Assembly: GCF_003014755.1 (NCBI RefSeq)
Contig: NZ_PYAW01000002.1
Coordinates: 310,001-374,000, forward strand
From: Chitinophaga niastensis
GTDB taxonomy: Bacteria; Bacteroidota; Bacteroidia; Chitinophagales; Chitinophagaceae
Length of the DNA stretch: 64,000 bases
Direction: 5' to 3'
This document shows positions 18,198-28,169 of this stretch, piece after piece (within the stretch, counting starts at the first letter, position 1; each line of letters starts with the position of its first letter). The position numbers and the translations under genes were made by a program. Under the pieces are notes generated by a model. It worked only from the letters and a program-made list of their open reading frames with translations, ran no database searches and was not told the DNA's origin.

Positions 18198-20387
18198 TTA
18201 TCGCAAGAAAAGCAGTTCTCTGTATTTAGGCAGTGCCCATTTTTTGTCGTCCACAAGGAACTCCAGTTTATCGGAGTGGTAGCGGATTACATCAAAGTAC
18301 GGCTTAATCTTTTCACAGTAATCAATAGCTTTCTGACGGCTGTCAGTAAGCTTGTTAGCTACCTTACGCGCCTCAATCATAGCCTGTACGTTTTCACTAA
18401 TGGCATTAATATGTTCAGCTATTTTAGCAGCAATTTGTTTTTGAGCTTTAACGGCATCGTCTCCTAAACCAATTTCTTTCAGGCCGCGGATGTTACCTAC
18501 CAGGTCATTGATATAACTGATGGCACATGGCAGAATATTATTGGTAGCGAGGTCGCCGATAACGCGGGCTTCGATCTGCACTTTCTTCACGTAGTCTTCC
18601 AGCAGTATTTCATGACGTGCGTGCAGTTCTTTTTCATTGTAGATACCGGTTTCAGTAAAGAGTTTGGTTGATTTCTCTGTTACGAAAGCATCCAGTGCCT
18701 GTGGTGTGGTTTTAATGTTGGGTAAGCCTCTTTTAGCAGCTTCTATTTCCCACTCTTCGCTATAACCATCACCTTCAAACAATACCCTTTCCGAATCTAC
18801 AATATATTTCCGAAGAGTTTGCATAATCGCAATCTCTTTTTTCTCGCCTTTTTCTATCAGGGCATCCACTTCTACTTTGAAGGTAGCAAGGGTTTTAGCC
18901 ATGATGGTGTTGAGTACGGTCATTGCAGATGCGCAGTTAGCAGAGGAACCTACCGCGCGGAACTCAAACTTGTTGCCGGTGAAAGCAAAAGGAGAGGTAC
19001 GGTTACGGTCTGTATTATCCAGCAGCAACTCAGGAATATGACGGTGCAGATCCAGTTTCAGGATGGCTTCGTCCTGCTCGTCAAATTTGTTGTTTACGCG
19101 GTTTTTCACTTCCTGCAGTACTTCAAACAGGTATTTACCTGTGAATACAGAGATAATAGCAGGAGGCGCTTCGTTGGCACCAAGACGGAAATCATTGCTG
19201 GGAGAAGCGATAGAAGCTCTCATCAGATCAGCATAATCATGAACCGCTTTAATGGTGTTAACGAAGAAAGTGAGGAACATCAGGTTGGTCTTCGGTGTTT
19301 TACCGGGAGCCAGCAGATTTACACCGGTATCTGTAGCGAGGCTCCAGTTATTGTGTTTACCTGAACCGTTGATGCCTGCAAAAGGTTTCTCGTGCAGTAA
19401 CACTTTCAGTTTGTGACGTTTAGCCACTTTATTCATTACGTCCATCAGCAGTGAGTTGTGGTCAACTGCGATGTTTACTTCTTCAAATATAGGAGCACAC
19501 TCAAACTGAGAAGGTGCTACTTCATTATGACGGGTTCTTAAAGGAATACCCAGTTTATAGGATTCCATTTCGAAATCGCGCATGTAAGCATAAGCACGCT
19601 CAGGGATAGCACCAAAATAATGATCTTCCAGCTGCTGGCCTTTGGAAGGTGCATGACCTACCACAGTACGACCGGTCATGATCAGATCAGGACGGGCGTT
19701 AGCCATTGCTTCGTCTACCAGGAAGTATTCCTGTTCCCAACCCAGGGTAGCAGTTACTTTGGTAACATTTTTATCGAAATAGTTACATACGTCTACAGCT
19801 GCTTTATCCAGGGAAGCCAGTGCTTTCAGCAATGGAGCCTTGTAATCCAGCGATTCGCCGGTGTAAGCAACAAATATAGTAGGGATGCAGAGTGTTTTAC
19901 CATAACCCTGTTCCAGGATAAATGCAGGAGAAGATGGATCCCAGGCAGTGTAGCCGCGGGCTTCGAAGGTTGCTCTGAGGCCACCGTTAGGGAAGCTGGA
20001 GGCATCCGGCTCCTGTTGTACCAGGGCGTCGCCATCAAAAGTTTCCAGGGCAGTACCATCACCTTTCAACGTGAAAAATGAATCATGTTTTTCAGCTGTA
20101 GTGCCGGTTAATGGCTGAAACCAGTGTGTGTAGTGTGTCACACCTTTCTTCATTGCCCATGCTTTCATGCCGGAAGCAATCTGCTCGGACATTTTACGTT
20201 CCAGCTTGGTACCATTTTTAACAGAGTTCTGCAGGCTTTTATAAGCCTCATCGCTCAGATATTCCCGAACAACTTTACCAGAGAAAACATTGCTGCCAAA
20301 TACATCGGTAATTTTACCGGTATGTTCGGTGAGTGTAGAGTCTACGCCAGCTAATCCTTCCAGCGCTTTGAAACGTAACGATTGCAT
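18198..20387 (-). CDS. glnN: Glutamine synthetase type III
   Basis: A 729-residue GSIII, which forms glutamine from glutamate, ammonia and ATP; this long form is the typical assimilatory enzyme of Bacteroidota. The N-terminal half includes VFSGKVVREYLS and WAMKKGVTHYTHWFQPLTG, diagnostic for GSIII. The catalytic region follows with GWEQEYFLVDEA (metal-binding Glu), APSQFECAPIFEEVN, EKPFAGINGSGKHNNWSL (ATP and ammonium loop) and FRAVGSSANCASA. The long C-terminal helical extension is complete. It is divergent from purL, with a promoter visible upstream. Confidence 0.96.
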   Translation of the reverse strand: MQSLRFKALEGLAGVDSTLTEHTGKITDVFGSNVFSGKVVREYLSDEAYKSLQNSVKNGTKLERKMSEQIASGMKAWAMKKGVTHYTHWFQPLTGTTAEKHDSFFTLKGDGTALETFDGDALVQQEPDASSFPNGGLRATFEARGYTAWDPSSPAFILEQGYGKTLCIPTIFVAYTGESLDYKAPLLKALASLDKAAVDVCNYFDKNVTKVTATLGWEQEYFLVDEAMANARPDLIMTGRTVVGHAPSKGQQLEDHYFGAIPERAYAYMRDFEMESYKLGIPLRTRHNEVAPSQFECAPIFEEVNIAVDHNSLLMDVMNKVAKRHKLKVLLHEKPFAGINGSGKHNNWSLATDTGVNLLAPGKTPKTNLMFLTFFVNTIKAVHDYADLMRASIASPSNDFRLGANEAPPAIISVFTGKYLFEVLQEVKNRVNNKFDEQDEAILKLDLHRHIPELLLDNTDRNRTSPFAFTGNKFEFRAVGSSANCASAMTVLNTIMAKTLATFKVEVDALIEKGEKKEIAIMQTLRKYIVDSERVLFEGDGYSEEWEIEAAKRGLPNIKTTPQALDAFVTEKSTKLFTETGIYNEKELHARHEILLEDYVKKVQIEARVIGDLATNNILPCAISYINDLVGNIRGLKEIGLGDDAVKAQKQIAAKIAEHINAISENVQAMIEARKVANKLTDSRQKAIDYCEKIKPYFDVIRYHSDKLEFLVDDKKWALPKYRELLFLR

Positions 20388-20404
20388 GCTGTAAATATTT
20401 TACA

Positions 20405-20436
20405 CAAAAGAACGCATCCATTCCTATAAATGCAAA
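20405..20436 (-). promoter_or_regulatory. Promoter of the glutamine synthetase gene
   Basis: Minus strand: TTTG (20436-20433), 20-bp spacer, TTCTTTTG (20412-20405). The -33 box is perfect; the -7 box has TT in place of TA. 17 bp before the ATG. Confidence 0.5.
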
Positions 20437-20606
20437 TAAATTGTTCATTTTAACCGAAAAATTACATTTAGCTGTTTTAAAACGACCTTTTTTTGCTTTT
20501 TGATTAAATATTTAGGATTGAACTGTCTTGAAACTGACAGATTAAAAAATTAATAATATGACATAGGAAGGTGAAATATCTTCGTATGGTCTTAACCGTT
20601 AACCTC

Positions 20607-20637
20607 TTGGCATTTGCCGGAAAATCATGTAGGTTTG
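20607..20637 (+). promoter_or_regulatory. Promoter of purL
   Basis: TTGG at 20607, 19-bp spacer, TAGGTTTG at 20630-20637, 40 bp before the purL ATG. The same pair of boxes and spacing recurs upstream of the TrmH gene at 37340. Confidence 0.5.
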
Positions 20638-20677
20638 CATCTTCTTTTTAATTACTCGTTTTTTTTAACTTAAATAC

Positions 20678-22903
20678 ATGCAAACCACCGTAGAAATTGC
20701 TGAACAGCTAGGACTTACCGCTGACGAGTTTGAACGAATTAAATCTATCTTAGGCCGCACTCCCAATTTTACTGAACTGAGTATGTACTCTGTAATGTGG
20801 AGTGAGCACTGCTCTTACAAAAACTCTATCGTTTGGCTGAAATCCCTGCCCCGTGAAGGTGATCGCCTGCTGGTAAAAGCAGGAGAAGAAAATGCCGGTC
20901 TGGTGGATATTGGTGATGGCTACGCGGTTGTATTTAAAATAGAATCTCATAATCACCCGTCTGCCATTGAACCTTTTCAAGGTGCTGCAACAGGTGTGGG
21001 TGGTATTCACCGCGATATTTTCACAATGGGCGCTCGCCCCATCGCGGCACTGAATTCCCTCCGTTTCGGTAATATCAACGATAAAAAAACACAACACCTG
21101 GTAAAAGGTATTGTACACGGTATAGGCCACTACGGTAACTGCTTCGGCGTACCTACTGTAGGTGGTGAAGTTTATTTTGAAGACTGTTACGGTACCAATC
21201 CGCTGGTGAATGCCATGAGCGTAGGTATTGTAAAAGTTGGTCAAACAGTATCTGCTACCTCCCATGGTGAAGGCAACCCTGTTTTCATCGTAGGTTCTGC
21301 TACCGGTAAAGACGGTATTGGTGGTGCTTCCTTTGCTTCTGCTAATATTACAGAAGATAGCGCGGAAGACTTACCAGCAGTACAGGTAGGTGATCCGTTC
21401 CAGGAAAAGAAATTGCTGGAAGCCTGCCTGGAAATCATCAAAACCAATGCTATCATAGGTATGCAGGATATGGGCGCAGCCGGTATCACCTGCTCCACTG
21501 CGGAAATGAGCGCCAAAGGCGAACATGGCATGAACATCTGGCTGGATAAAGTACCTACCCGCCAGGAAAACATGAAAGCATGGGAAATGCTGCTGAGCGA
21601 AAGCCAGGAGCGTATGCTGATTGTAGTAAAGAAAGGCCAGGAAAAAGAAATCCTCGAAATATTTGAGAAATGGGATCTGCATTGCGTACAGATCGGTGAA
21701 GTAACCAAAGATACCAACCTGAAATTCTACATGAATGGTGAACTGGAAGCAGACGTTCCTGCTGAAAGTATGGTACTGGGCGGCGGCGCTCCGCAATATC
21801 ACCGCGCTTACACTGAACCTGCTTACTTCTCTAAAATAAAAGCATTCGATATCCAGAATATTCCGGATACTACTCATGCACATTTTGTTGCAGAAAGAAT
21901 CGTTGCTTTACCTAACATCGCTTCCAAACGCTGGGTGTACAACCAGTACGACAGCATGGTAGGTACCGCTAACGCCAGCACCAACGCTCCAAGTGACGCT
22001 TCTATCGTACTGGTAAAAGGCACTAAGAAGGCTTTGGCAATGACTACCGACTGTAACAGCCGTTATGTATATGCTGATCCTCATAAAGGCGGACAAATTG
22101 CAGTGGCGGAAGCAGCCCGTAATATCGTTTGCTCCGGTGGTGAACCAGTAGCTATCACTAACTGTCTGAACTTCGGTAATCCTTACGATCCTGAAGTATA
22201 CTACCAGTTTGTACACGCTGTACAAGGTATGGGTGAAGCCTGCCGTAAATTCAATACACCTGTTACCGGCGGTAATGTAAGTTTCTATAACCAGTCTCCT
22301 GATGGTCCTGTTTACCCTACACCAACAATTGGTATGGTGGGTATTCTGGATACTATGGATCAACGCATCACACTGGATTTCAAAGAAACCGGCAACCTGG
22401 TATACCTGGTAGGACGCAGCCGTAACGATATCAACAGCTCCGAATACCTGCATAAGATCATTGGTATAGAATTTAGCCCTGCACCGCATTTCAACCTCGA
22501 AGAAGAACTGCACCTGCAACAGGCTATCACTAAACTGAACAAAGCACATCTGATCCAGTCAGCACATGATGTAAGTGAAGGTGGTTTGTTTGTTACCATG
22601 CTGGAAAGCGCTATGCCAAGAGGTTTGGGCTTTGAACTGCAACTCAATGGTAAATTCCGCAAGGATGCTTACCTGTTCGGTGAAAGCCAGAGCCGTGTAG
22701 TAATCACCATCAGACCGGAAGATAAAGAGAAGTTTGAAGCACTGATGCATGGCCTGGTAGACGCTTCCGATACTTCCGTACGTTACGAGAAGTTAGGGGT
22801 AGTTACCGGTGAACACATAAAAGTAAATGGTGAAGACTGGGGCAATGTAAGCACCTGGAAGAAAAATTACGATACTGCTATCGAAGAACATCTGAAAAAA
22901 TAG
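20678..22903 (+). CDS. purL: Phosphoribosylformylglycinamidine synthase subunit PurL
   Basis: A 741-residue small-type PurL, which converts FGAR to FGAM in purine synthesis with PurQ (glutaminase) and PurS; those partners are not in the window. Motifs include [41 protein letters not shown] (ATP/substrate loop), [31 protein letters not shown] and, in the second half, [11 protein letters not shown]. There is no C-terminal glutaminase domain, in line with the three-subunit type. The TAG stop codon itself belongs to the left arm of a 56-bp perfect inverted repeat. Confidence 0.96.
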   Translation: MQTTVEIAEQLGLTADEFERIKSILGRTPNFTELSMYSVMWSEHCSYKNSIVWLKSLPREGDRLLVKAGEENAGLVDIGDGYAVVFKIESHNHPSAIEPFQGAATGVGGIHRDIFTMGARPIAALNSLRFGNINDKKTQHLVKGIVHGIGHYGNCFGVPTVGGEVYFEDCYGTNPLVNAMSVGIVKVGQTVSATSHGEGNPVFIVGSATGKDGIGGASFASANITEDSAEDLPAVQVGDPFQEKKLLEACLEIIKTNAIIGMQDMGAAGITCSTAEMSAKGEHGMNIWLDKVPTRQENMKAWEMLLSESQERMLIVVKKGQEKEILEIFEKWDLHCVQIGEVTKDTNLKFYMNGELEADVPAESMVLGGGAPQYHRAYTEPAYFSKIKAFDIQNIPDTTHAHFVAERIVALPNIASKRWVYNQYDSMVGTANASTNAPSDASIVLVKGTKKALAMTTDCNSRYVYADPHKGGQIAVAEAARNIVCSGGEPVAITNCLNFGNPYDPEVYYQFVHAVQGMGEACRKFNTPVTGGNVSFYNQSPDGPVYPTPTIGMVGILDTMDQRITLDFKETGNLVYLVGRSRNDINSSEYLHKIIGIEFSPAPHFNLEEELHLQQAITKLNKAHLIQSAHDVSEGGLFVTMLESAMPRGLGFELQLNGKFRKDAYLFGESQSRVVITIRPEDKEKFEALMHGLVDASDTSVRYEKLGVVTGEHIKVNGEDWGNVSTWKKNYDTAIEEHLKK

Positions 22904-23014
22904 CTTTTAGCAGTTAGCTATTAGCTTTTAGAATAATAAAAAAGGTTCGCATAAATCCTATGCGAACCTTTTTTATTATTCTAAAAGCTAATAGCTAACT
23001 GCTAAAAGCTATTT
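22898..23014. repeat. Perfect 56-bp palindrome, AGCNNTT family with terminator hairpin at its apex
   Basis: Arms 22898-22953 and 22959-23014 are exact reverse complements around a 5-nt loop (AATCC). The outer half of each arm is a run of AGCNNTT heptamers; the inner half (AAAAAAGGTTCGCATA and complement) is an ordinary bidirectional terminator. The purL stop codon TAG (22901-22903) lies in the left arm. The symmetric TAG in the right arm is in frame with the end of the leftward PepSY remnant. Confidence 0.95.
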
Positions 23015-23570
23015 ATCAGGAGAGATGCGGGTTGTAGGCAGATAGGTATGTACGCCATTTACATCTTTCTTTCCTTCTGCATGTGAACAAGAAGCCTGTT
23101 AAAACCCACTTCGTAGTTATTATTCACATAGGCGTTGTGGTTATACGGTGTACCTTGTTTATCACCCGGACTGGTGCCCAATGTGTTTTAATAATAAATT
23201 GCCGGCGATACCATATCAGGAATCACAGGAATAGCAGTATGCCCATAATAAGCACTATTGTAGCCTCTGTTTTGCCACTCAGGAGGGCGAAGTGCAGGTA
23301 AGGTGCAAAACCTGTTAAACGGCCTGTATGGGGGTATTGCTGTAATATTTTTCCCGTATAGAGGTCCGGGGAGATGTATACTTTATGATCTGCGAAATAT
23401 TCTGCCCGCAGCAGGATACTATCATCATTGTTTAGTTTCCCTATCAACAGACCTGTTTCTTTGAACCGGTAAGTTTGGATGGCCACGAAAGTGGTATAAC
23501 CATATTCCCGGTCTGCGTCAGTAAAATCCAGTGGATGTTTTCCCGCTGATTTGGGCTACAGACGCCGCAA
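23012..23570 (-). pseudogene. Decayed PepSY-associated membrane protein gene
   Basis: No intact gene spans this stretch. In one leftward frame from ~23550 to 23223 I read YGYTTFVAIQTYRFKE ... VYISPDLYTGKILQQ ... YLHFALLSGKTE ... IVLIMGILLFL, then a stop. The order 'VY--P-TG-IL ... LHF-LL-GKT ... membrane helix' is that of the PepSY-TM (PepSY-associated TM helix) family. After the stop the expected continuation appears (LIWYRRQF), and a C-terminal piece (GVHTYLPTTRISPDK) is in another frame near 23012-23090, ending at the TAG of the palindrome. N-terminal parts are missing. Frameshift, internal stop and truncation indicate a pseudogene; the family call is from motif memory. Confidence 0.55.
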
Positions 23571-24006
23571 AGTTACCATAGCTATGATAGTTGCATTTAC
23601 GCAAAGAGGAAAAATATTGATCGGATAGGGAAAAAGAGGAGCTATTTTGCCTTCCAGTGATTTATTGCTGCAGTAAGAATCTTTAACAACCTATTAACAA
23701 AATACCACTTTCGTGTTATATTTTCTTGTAAAATCTAACATATTTTTGATAAGAATCAGATGCAAACGATTCCTGAATTAAAATAAAACCATCCGTATAA
23801 AATATTTGGAATCACTTGGTTATTCCAATTTCTATGAAAACCATTTGTTCTCTACCATGTCCTGATGAAATCTAATGAAAAATTACACCTAGTGAAAGAA
23901 CGATTTGAAGTAAGGGCTGAGTAAAATCAGCCCTTTTGTATTTTGTTATATTGAGATTGTCCTCCTATCTTGCCAACTCCCGCTGACCTTTTCCCATTTT
24001 CAATAA
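23571..24006. other. 436-bp stretch without a recognisable gene
   Basis: AT-rich sequence between the PepSY remnant and the terminator of the oxoamine synthase gene. I see no convincing ORF with family similarity and no RNA gene. The only structure is a hairpin at 23912-23935. It may be further decayed sequence of the PepSY locus. Confidence 0.5.
23912..23935 (+). terminator. Isolated hairpin with T-run
   Basis: AAGGGCTGA / TCAGCCCTT with a 6-nt loop, followed by TTGT. No intact rightward gene precedes it, so it may be a leftover of a lost gene. Confidence 0.5.
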
Positions 24007-24037
24007 AAAAGCCTTCCTGAATAGCAGGAAGGCTTTT
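24007..24037 (-). terminator. Terminator of the alpha-oxoamine synthase gene
   Basis: AAAAGCCTTCCTG / CAGGAAGGCTTTT with a 5-nt loop; A-run to its left gives a U-run for leftward transcripts. 70 bp after the stop codon. Confidence 0.85.
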
Positions 24038-24106
24038 AATATGTTGGAATTGAATGTTTTAGAGATAATAAAGGTTACATCTAAAAATAATCAAATCTCA
24101 AAAGGC

Positions 24107-25348
24107 TTATACCATTGGAATTTCAGCCACTTCGTAAACTTTCTGATCCAGTTTAGCTTTGGTTTCGCTGAAGGCATTGAGTGTCAGTTCAATATCTTCA
24201 TCGTTATGAGCCGCAGTAGGGATCAGGCGATAAATGATCTGTCCTTTAGGGATTACCGGGTACACTACGATAGAGCAGAAAATATTATAATTTTCGCGTA
24301 AATCCAGGCACATAGCGGTTGCTTCAGGAATATCACCCTGCAGGTAGATAGGTGTTACCGGAGAGTTGGTTCTACCGATATTAAATCCACGGGCTTTCAG
24401 GCCGTTCTGCAGTTTATTTACATTTTCCCACAGTTTAGCCTTCATTTCAGGATGCTGGCGCATCAGCTGAACACGTTTCAGGTGACCTACCACTATTGGT
24501 AAAGGAATGGATTTGGCAAATATCTGGGAGCGCATGTTATAACGCAGGAAATTGATGATGGCTTTTTCGCCGCTAATGAAAGCACCGATAGAAGCACCGG
24601 ATTTTGCGAAAGTATTGAACAGCAGGTCAATTTTGTCCTGCACACCCTGTTCTTCACCAGTACCGGCACCGGTTTTACCCATGGTACCAAAACCATGTGC
24701 ATCATCTACCAGCAGGCGGAATTCATATTTATCTTTAAATGCAGCGATTTCCTTCAGCTTACCCTGATCTCCGGCCATGCCAAAAACCCCTTCAGTAACT
24801 ACCAGGATACCACCACCATTGGTTTTAGCCAATTCGGTAGCACGCTTCATTTGTTTGTCAAAATCTTCCATATCGTTATGCTTGAACACATAACGTTTAC
24901 CTGGATGCAGGCGAAGACCATCCAGGATACTGGCATGACATTCTGCATCATATACGATTACATCTCTGCGGCCAACGATAGCATCAATGGCACTCATGAT
25001 GCCCTGGTAGCCGTAGTTCAGCAAAGTTGTGGCTTCTTTACCCATGTAGTCGGAAAGTTCATTTTCCAGTTGCTCATGGTAATTGGTGTTGCCGCTCATC
25101 ATACGGGCGCCCATGGGAGAGGCCAGTCCAAAGTCAGCTGCAGCTTTAGCGTCTGTAGCACGAACTTCCGGGTGATTGGCCAATCCCAGGTAGTTGTTGA
25201 GGCTCCAAACGATCTTTTCATTGCCCCGGAAATTCATACGGGGGCCTATTTCTCCTTCCAGTTTAGGGAATGCGAAATAGCCATGGGCTCTGTCTGAATG
25301 TTCCCCGATAGGGCCCAGATGTTTCAGCAGTTTCTCGAAAATATCCAT
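24107..25348 (-). CDS. Alpha-oxoamine synthase family PLP enzyme (serine palmitoyltransferase / cysteate acyltransferase-like)
   Basis: A 413-residue PLP-dependent acyltransferase that should condense an acyl thioester with an amino acid and release CO2. Visible active-site residues are His138 (DAECHAS, stacks on PLP), Asp215-Asp216-His218 (VDDAHGFG) and the Schiff-base Lys249 (TFAKSGASIG). The AKS-ASIG-F pattern is closer to serine palmitoyltransferase-like enzymes than to glycine C-acetyltransferase or BioF. In Bacteroidota this group makes the backbone of sphingolipids (serine) or sulfonolipids (cysteate). Which amino acid it uses cannot be read here. It is monocistronic, with a good promoter and its own terminator. 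Confidence 0.8.
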   Translation of the reverse strand: MDIFEKLLKHLGPIGEHSDRAHGYFAFPKLEGEIGPRMNFRGNEKIVWSLNNYLGLANHPEVRATDAKAAADFGLASPMGARMMSGNTNYHEQLENELSDYMGKEATTLLNYGYQGIMSAIDAIVGRRDVIVYDAECHASILDGLRLHPGKRYVFKHNDMEDFDKQMKRATELAKTNGGGILVVTEGVFGMAGDQGKLKEIAAFKDKYEFRLLVDDAHGFGTMGKTGAGTGEEQGVQDKIDLLFNTFAKSGASIGAFISGEKAIINFLRYNMRSQIFAKSIPLPIVVGHLKRVQLMRQHPEMKAKLWENVNKLQNGLKARGFNIGRTNSPVTPIYLQGDIPEATAMCLDLRENYNIFCSIVVYPVIPKGQIIYRLIPTAAHNDEDIELTLNAFSETKAKLDQKVYEVAEIPMV

Positions 25349-25393
25349 ACGCTATATTATGTAATGGTTAATTGCTTCCAATAAAAACGGACA

Positions 25394-25423
25394 CAAAGGT
25401 ATTAAAATATTACTTTTTGTAAA
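25394..25423 (-). promoter_or_regulatory. Promoter of the alpha-oxoamine synthase gene
   Basis: Minus strand: TTTA (25423-25420), 18-bp spacer, TACCTTTG (25401-25394), 45 bp before the ATG. Confidence 0.55.
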
Positions 25424-25522
25424 CTTGGTTTACATTTGCCGCGCATCTTTTAACATTATTCATACTATGAAATTCCGGTAAAGGCCGGAATATTACAGTG
25501 ACTTTCAAATAATTACCATCTG

Positions 25523-27190
25523 ATGAAACTAAACAATCTTCTGACAGCCGCATTCCTGTTGATTGCACCGGCTGTTTGGGCACAAAAAGCAACATCCCCG
25601 AAGCCTTTCCATCATCTTTCACCACCTAAAGTTACTAAAACGGCCGCCAGACCAAAACTGATAGTTGGTGTAGTAGTAGATCAGATGCGCTGGGATTACC
25701 TGTACCGCTATGGTAGCAGATATTCAGCCGGTGGATTTAAAAGATTGTTACAGGATGGTTTTTCCTGCGAAAATACCCTGATCAATTATACTCCTACTAT
25801 CACTGCCTGTGGTCATACCTGCGTGTATACCGGCTCGGTGCCTGCTATTCATGGCATCATCGGTAATACGTGGTACAGTACTGTACTGGGCCGCAAAATG
25901 TATTGCGCAGAAGATTCTACGGTAAATACTGTTGGCAGCAGCTCTGCAGCAGGTAAAATGAGTCCGCGTAACATGCTCGTAACTACTATTGGCGACGAAT
26001 TAAGATTGTCCAATAATTTCCAGAGCAAAGTAATTGGCGTGGCTATTAAAGACCGTGGTGCTATTCTTCCTGCAGGACACAGTGCCAATGCTGCTTTCTG
26101 GTATGATGGCAGCACCGGAAACTGGGTTACCAGCACTTATTACATGAACGAATTACCAACATGGGCACAGGAGTTTAATAACCAGAAATATCCACAACAA
26201 TATCTTAGCAAACCGTGGACCACTTTATATCCTGCGGCTACCTACACCCTCAGCACATCAGATGAAAAACCGTATGAAGGCAAATATAAAAATGCTTCCA
26301 ATACATCTTTCCCACATGATCTGAGCAGTATTGCCAACGGCACCATTGCAGCTTCCCCATTTGGTAACACCATGACATTGGAGTTTGCCAAAAAGGCCAT
26401 GGAAGCTTACAATCTTGGTAAAGGTAATGTAACAGACTTGCTTGCTATCAGTCTTTCTTCTACTGACTATGTAGGTCATCAGTTTGGACCCAATTCTGTG
26501 GAAGCAGAAGATACTTATATCCGTTTGGATCAGGACCTTGCTACCTTATTCCAGTACCTGGATGCAAAGGTAGGTAAAGGTCAGTACCTGTTTTTTATTA
26601 CAGCAGATCATGGTGTGGCGCATGTACCCGGCTTTATGGAAGAAAATAAACTGCCTGCTGGTACCTGGGATGATAGCGATGCTATGAAAGCACTGAATGA
26701 ACAGATTGCCGGCAAATTTGGTGTAAAAGACGCGATCAAAGCGGTGGATAACTATCAATTCTGGCTGAATCATAATGCTATTGCAGCAGCAGGTAAAAAT
26801 GAATCAGATATTCAACAGTTTATGATAGCACAATTACTGCAATCACCCGCTATTGAAAAAGCATTTCCACTCAATAACCTGATGACCACTACACTGCCGG
26901 AACCTATGCGTACTATGCTGGCAAATGGTTTCAATGTTAAAAGAAGCGGTGATATACAGGTGGTATTAACACCTGGTTATATAGACGGCGGCAAAATCGG
27001 TACTACACACGGTTTATGGTATCCTTACGATGCACATATTCCTTTGGTATGGATGGGTTGGGGCATTCAGCCGGGTAAAACCAACCGCACTATCGGAATG
27101 ACAGATATTACACCTACGCTGGCTGCTATGCTGCATATTCAGATGCCTAGTGGTAACGTGGGTCAGGTGATCCAGGAGATTACCCATTAA
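25523..27190 (+). CDS. Alkaline phosphatase of the PafA type, exported
   Basis: A 555-residue protein with signal peptide (MKLNNLLTAAFLLIAPAVWAQ) and an alkaline phosphatase superfamily fold. VVVDQMRWDYLYRY holds the first metal ligand Asp; NYTPTITACGHT (~residues 88-98) contains the nucleophilic Thr typical of PafA in place of Ser; SSTDYVGHQFGPNS, FFITADHGVAHVPG and the late TTHGLWYPYDAHIPLV supply the remaining zinc ligands. PafA enzymes of Bacteroidota are periplasmic phosphatases that release phosphate from phosphomonoesters. Full length; it stands alone. Confidence 0.9.
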   Translation: MKLNNLLTAAFLLIAPAVWAQKATSPKPFHHLSPPKVTKTAARPKLIVGVVVDQMRWDYLYRYGSRYSAGGFKRLLQDGFSCENTLINYTPTITACGHTCVYTGSVPAIHGIIGNTWYSTVLGRKMYCAEDSTVNTVGSSSAAGKMSPRNMLVTTIGDELRLSNNFQSKVIGVAIKDRGAILPAGHSANAAFWYDGSTGNWVTSTYYMNELPTWAQEFNNQKYPQQYLSKPWTTLYPAATYTLSTSDEKPYEGKYKNASNTSFPHDLSSIANGTIAASPFGNTMTLEFAKKAMEAYNLGKGNVTDLLAISLSSTDYVGHQFGPNSVEAEDTYIRLDQDLATLFQYLDAKVGKGQYLFFITADHGVAHVPGFMEENKLPAGTWDDSDAMKALNEQIAGKFGVKDAIKAVDNYQFWLNHNAIAAAGKNESDIQQFMIAQLLQSPAIEKAFPLNNLMTTTLPEPMRTMLANGFNVKRSGDIQVVLTPGYIDGGKIGTTHGLWYPYDAHIPLVWMGWGIQPGKTNRTIGMTDITPTLAAMLHIQMPSGNVGQVIQEITH

Positions 27191-27218
27191 TTTTTTTTTG
27201 TTTAGATTGCCGTAAGAA

Positions 27219-27328
27219 TAATTACGAATTACGAATTGCGAATTACGATTTAGTGGAGAGATATTCGCGAAGATCTCCTATTATATCTCCTTACTAAATC
27301 GTAATTCGCAATTGGCAATTCGTAATTA
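27219..27328. repeat. Palindromic element, 7-bp-period ATTACGA family
   Basis: Left arm from 27219 is a tandem of ATTACGA-like heptamers ending GATTTAGT; right arm (ACTAAATC ... to 27328) is its near-perfect complement. Centre about 40 nt. It lies between the pafA-like and enoyl-CoA hydratase genes, ending 12 bp before the latter's ATG. Confidence 0.85.
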
Positions 27329-27340
27329 CAATTGTTTCTT

Positions 27341-28120
27341 ATGGCTTTTTCGTTTTTACAATATGAAGTGGCTGCGCGCGTAGCAACTATCACACTGAAT
27401 CGCCCTGAAAAGCGAAATGCATTAAATGGCTTACTGGTGGCGGAACTTCGCCTGGCATTTAAAACTGCTGCTGCAGATGATGCAGTAAAAGTGGTTATAT
27501 TGAAAGGAAACGGTGAAGCTTTTTGTGCCGGCGCTGATCTGGAATATTTACAGCAGCTGCAAAAAAATACCTACGATGAAAACCTGGCTGATTCCCAGGA
27601 GTTAATGCAGCTGTTTCAGGAAATTTATCAATTAGATAAGATTGTAATTGCGCAGGTAGAAGGGCATGCTGTAGCCGGTGGCTGTGGCCTTGTTACTGTT
27701 TGTGACCTGAGTTACGCGGTACCGGAGGCCTTATTAGGATATACTGAAGTGAAAATAGGCTTTATCCCTGCGCTGGTAGCCGTATTCCTGGTACGAAAAA
27801 TAGGAGAGGGAAGAGTCCGGGAACTATTACTCACCGGCAAATTGGTGACTGCAGCAAAAGCCGCTATTGATGGTTTAATCACTACTGTAATTCCTGCCAC
27901 AGAAATTAAAGCACATGTAGCAAAAGTGGCTGCCAGTCTATGTAATGAGGCATCCGCCAACTCACTGAAAGTGACAAAAAAATTGATTGGCACAGTGTTG
28001 GACTTACCATTGGAGAAAGGGTTGGCGCATGCAGCAGCATTGAATGCAGCTACCCGTGGACACGATGACTGTAAACGCGGTATTGCCGCTTTTTTAAATA
28101 AAGAAAAGCTTACCTGGTAG
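27341..28120 (+). CDS. Enoyl-CoA hydratase/isomerase family protein
   Basis: A 259-residue crotonase-fold enzyme acting on acyl-CoA thioesters. ATG 27341 (MAFSFLQYEVAAR) is preferred; the frame extends only to a TTG nine bases earlier. TITLNRPEKRNALN is the CoA-binding beginning, GEAFCAGADLEYL forms the first oxyanion-hole segment, and GHAVAGGCGLVTVCDLSYA the second. The Glu in GYTEVKIGFIPA occupies the position of one catalytic glutamate; the other is not obvious (the aligned position is in CDLSYA), so the reaction could be hydration, isomerisation or another crotonase chemistry. The start is close to the right end of a palindromic repeat. Confidence 0.88.
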   Translation: MAFSFLQYEVAARVATITLNRPEKRNALNGLLVAELRLAFKTAAADDAVKVVILKGNGEAFCAGADLEYLQQLQKNTYDENLADSQELMQLFQEIYQLDKIVIAQVEGHAVAGGCGLVTVCDLSYAVPEALLGYTEVKIGFIPALVAVFLVRKIGEGRVRELLLTGKLVTAAKAAIDGLITTVIPATEIKAHVAKVAASLCNEASANSLKVTKKLIGTVLDLPLEKGLAHAAALNAATRGHDDCKRGIAAFLNKEKLTW

Positions 28121-28169
28121 TTCGTTATCAATATATAACCATACTACCACCGAACTAACACACCATACT

